A stretch of DNA of 15,579 nt, taken from JADJWR01 sp964509545. Its GTDB lineage: Bacteria > Pseudomonadota > Gammaproteobacteria > Burkholderiales > Burkholderiaceae_F. The notes under the pieces are model-generated. The model was not told the origin of the DNA. It made no database searches and saw only the letters and a program-made list of their open reading frames with translations. The translations under genes and the position numbers were made by a program. Each line of letters begins with the position of its first letter. Within the stretch, counting starts at the first letter, position 1. The stretch is taken from positions 1-15,579 of the forward strand of contig CAZDXQ010000067.1 of the NCBI GenBank assembly GCA_964509545.1. Reading direction: 5' to 3'. Below are positions 14,270 through 15,579 of the stretch, piece by piece.

Positions 14270-14944
14270 CTAGCCCTTGACCGCTGGCCGGACGATGACA
14301 CGGCCACCCGCAGCACCCGGCACCGCACCACGGACCAGAAGCAGTTGCCGCTCTTTGTCGATGCGAGCGATGACCAGGTTCTGCGTTGTTCGCCGGACGT
14401 CGCCGAGATGGCCAGCCATGCGCTTGCCCGGCATGACCCGGCCCGGGTCCTGGCGCATGCCGATCGATCCCGGCGCGTTGGTCGACACCGAGTTGCCGTG
14501 CGAGGCGCGGTTCGACGAGAAGTGATGACGCTTGATGACGCCGGAAAACCCTTTGCCGATCGTCACCCCCGTGACATCGACTTTCTGCCCTTCGCTGAAT
14601 AGATCCACCGACAGCACGCTGCCCGCCTTGAATTGTTCAGCGCGGCCGGCGTCAATCGGGAACTCATTGAGAATCTCGCCGGCCTCGACGCCGGCCTTGG
14701 CGTAGTGCCCCGCCAGCGGCTTGATCACGCGCGACGAACGGCGCTCGCCGAACGCCACCTGCACCGCGTTGTAGCCGTCCACATCGGCGGTGCGCACCTG
14801 GGTAACGCGATTGTTCGAGACGTCGAGCACGGTCACGGGGACGGACTCGCCCTCGGCTGTGAAGATGCGCGTCATGCCGACCTTGCGGCCAAGAAGGCCC
14901 AAACGACCGGCAGACGGCGACCCCGCCTGAGTCTGTTCGCTCAT
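14270..14944 (-). CDS. rplC: 50S ribosomal protein L3 (uL3)
   Basis: L3 starts 50S assembly and reaches toward the peptidyl-transferase centre. The 224-residue product has LGLLGRKVGMTRIFTAEGES at 15-34, KRHHFSSNRASHGNSVSTN at 138-156 and APGSIGMRQDPGRVMPGKRM at 157-176. Gln165 matches the glutamine methylated by PrmB in E. coli. The ATG at 14944 was chosen over TTG at 14956 because GGAG lies six bases before it and the TTG overlaps that site. This leaves a 14-residue leader (MSEQTQAGSPSAGR) before the point where E. coli L3 begins. It lies 158 bases after rpsJ, behind a promoter-like sequence. Identification is secure; the start is likely. Confidence 0.96.
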   Translation of the reverse strand: MSEQTQAGSPSAGRLGLLGRKVGMTRIFTAEGESVPVTVLDVSNNRVTQVRTADVDGYNAVQVAFGERRSSRVIKPLAGHYAKAGVEAGEILNEFPIDAGRAEQFKAGSVLSVDLFSEGQKVDVTGVTIGKGFSGVIKRHHFSSNRASHGNSVSTNAPGSIGMRQDPGRVMPGKRMAGHLGDVRRTTQNLVIARIDKERQLLLVRGAVPGAAGGRVIVRPAVKG

Positions 14945-14950
14945 CGTTTT

Positions 14951-14954
14951 CTCC
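14951..14954 (-). promoter_or_regulatory. Shine-Dalgarno site that decides the rplC start
   Basis: GGAG lies six bases upstream of the ATG at 14944. The alternative TTG start at 14954-14956 overlaps this site and has no ribosome-binding sequence of its own, so the ATG is preferred. Confidence 0.6.
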
Positions 14955-14958
14955 AAAC

Positions 14959-14978
14959 CCCGGCTTCGATTGGCCGGG
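14959..14978 (-). other. Stem-loop immediately upstream of the rplC ribosome-binding site
   Basis: CCCGGC (14959-14964) and GCCGGG (14973-14978) form a perfect 6-bp stem with an 8-base loop, ending five bases before the Shine-Dalgarno sequence of rplC. It is close enough to influence ribosome access. There is no T-run, so it is not an intrinsic terminator. Confidence 0.4.
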
Positions 14979-15043
14979 ACCGATGTTCAGTCGACGGCGC
15001 GGCGCACATCACGCGGCGCCCATCAGACGACGGAAAGTTTGAA

Positions 15044-15073
15044 ATTTTAACTGACTCGCCGCACGCCCCGCAA
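15044..15073 (-). promoter_or_regulatory. Candidate internal promoter upstream of rplC
   Basis: On the minus strand, TTGCGG (15068-15073) and TAAAAT (15044-15049) are 18 bases apart, and the -10 is preceded by GT, giving GTTAAAAT. The -10 matches the consensus at five of six positions; the -35 keeps only TTG. It stands in a conspicuously A/T-rich patch within an otherwise GC-rich spacer, 95 bases before rplC. It could start a second transcript omitting rpsJ. It may also be only a chance match. Confidence 0.4.
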
Positions 15074-15102
15074 CAAAGGCGATATGGGCGCAGCCGCGCT
15101 AC

Positions 15103-15414
15103 TTACTGAACCTTGATCTCCACGTCCACACCCGCAGGCAGATCGAGCTTCATGAGCGCATCAACCGTCTTGTCCGTCGGATCGATGATGTCCATCAAGC
15201 GCTGGTGTGTTCGCATCTCGAACTGGTCGCGCGAGGTCTTGTTTACGTGCGGCGAACGCAGAATGTCGAAGCGCTGGATGCGTGTCGGCAACGGCACCGG
15301 CCCGCGGACGACCGCGCCCGTGCGCTTCGCCGTATCGACGATTTCCAGTGCCGACTGGTCGATCAGCTTGTAGTCGTAAGCCTTCAGGCGGATGCGGATA
15401 CGTTGGCTCTGCAT
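15103..15414 (-). CDS. rpsJ: 30S ribosomal protein S10 (uS10, NusE)
   Basis: S10 is in the 30S head and, as NusE, joins NusB in transcription antitermination and contacts NusG. The 103-residue length is standard. The sequence begins MQSQRIRIRLKAYDYKLIDQ, has the signature VRGPVPLPTR at 36-45 and SPHVNKTSRDQFEMRTHQRL at 54-73, and ends DLPAGVDVEIKVQ. It is the first gene of the S10 block, 108 bases after tuf. The ATG follows GAGG at a good distance. Two GC stem-loops sit in the upstream spacer. No promoter is obvious there, so read-through from tuf is likely. Identification is secure. Confidence 0.98.
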   Translation of the reverse strand: MQSQRIRIRLKAYDYKLIDQSALEIVDTAKRTGAVVRGPVPLPTRIQRFDILRSPHVNKTSRDQFEMRTHQRLMDIIDPTDKTVDALMKLDLPAGVDVEIKVQ

Positions 15415-15435
15415 TCTGTTTTCCTCAAAGAGCGC

Positions 15436-15454
15436 GCGGCGATCGTGGCGCCGC
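15436..15454 (-). other. Stem-loop in the tuf-rpsJ spacer, close to rpsJ
   Basis: GCGGCG (15436-15441) and CGCCGC (15449-15454) form a perfect 6-bp stem with a 7-base loop. It ends about nine bases upstream of the rpsJ Shine-Dalgarno sequence. It may be a control or processing element of the S10 leader; no T-run follows. Confidence 0.35.
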
Positions 15455-15492
15455 AGTGATCTGGTGCCTTGCTCGCTGGCATGCGCCGGGCA

Positions 15493-15510
15493 GGCGGCCG
15501 ATCGACCGCC
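15493..15510 (-). other. Stem-loop downstream of tuf
   Basis: GGCGG (15493-15497) pairs with CCGCC (15506-15510) around an 8-base loop, with a G-U pair extending it, 12 bases after the tuf stop. It is terminator-like in position but lacks a U-tract, so partial termination or 3'-end protection of tuf mRNA is more likely than a full stop. Confidence 0.3.
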
Positions 15511-15522
15511 CGACGCAGGTCA

Positions 15523-15579
15523 TCACTCGACGATTTTCGCCACGACGCCGGCGCCGACGGTGCGGCCGCCCTCGCGCAC
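15523..15579 (-). CDS. tuf: Elongation factor Tu, C-terminal end (partial)
   Basis: EF-Tu brings aminoacyl-tRNA to the ribosomal A site as a GTP complex. Only the last 18 codons lie in the window, reading VREGGRTVGAGVVAKIVE, the nearly invariant end of domain III, followed by two stop codons in tandem (TGATGA, 15520-15525). The rest of the gene continues beyond the right edge. Its place directly upstream of rpsJ is the typical str-S10 arrangement, where fusA and rpsG would be expected further upstream. Identification is secure despite the short length. Confidence 0.95.
   Translation of the reverse strand: MREGGRTVGAGVVAKIVE

Overview
This window is the S10-spc-alpha ribosomal protein super-cluster of a GC-rich bacterium, almost all of it on the minus strand and read from right to left. 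It is most likely a betaproteobacterium. infA lies between secY and rpmJ, S14 is the long zinc-free form, S4 lacks the N-terminal zinc cysteines, tuf sits directly upstream of rpsJ, and the S10, L4 and S5 sequences read as beta-type. A Rhodocyclales or Accumulibacter-like source is my inference only.

Layout in the direction of transcription: the 3' end of tuf (15579-15523); the S10 block rpsJ-rplC-rplD-rplW-rplB-rpsS-rplV-rpsC-rplP-rpmC-rpsQ (15414-10054); a 219-base spacer with a promoter-like site and a stem-loop; the spc block rplN-rplX-rplE-rpsN-rpsH-rplF-rplR-rpsE-rpmD-rplO-secY-infA-rpmJ (9834-3832); and the alpha block rpsM-rpsK-rpsD-rpoA-rplQ (3792-540). Every gene expected in this order is present and intact. 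Most neighbours are 3-28 bases apart or overlap by 1-4 bases, so translational coupling is likely. Longer spacers occur only at tuf-rpsJ (108), rpsJ-rplC (158), rpsQ-rplN (219), rpsK-rpsD (125), rpsD-rpoA (125) and rpoA-rplQ (182). These spacers hold the regulatory-looking structure.

Together the genes encode 10 small-subunit and 16 large-subunit proteins, initiation factor IF-1, the RNA polymerase alpha subunit, the SecY translocon channel and (partly) EF-Tu, so ribosome, transcription and secretion capacity would be expressed together.

The left end (1-539) is different. It has a short plus-strand gene of unknown function (81-335) converging on rplQ, and the first ~50 bases look like the right edge of something else, possibly an insertion sequence.

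I found no previously undescribed system; this is an ordinary housekeeping region. The points most worth a second look are a 60-residue Lys/Ala-rich tail on L15, a long tail on S3, a terminator-like hairpin between rpsD and rpoA, promoter-like sites before rplC and rplN, a TTG start for rpsN, a mini-ORF between rpsK and rpsD, and the disrupted-looking left edge.
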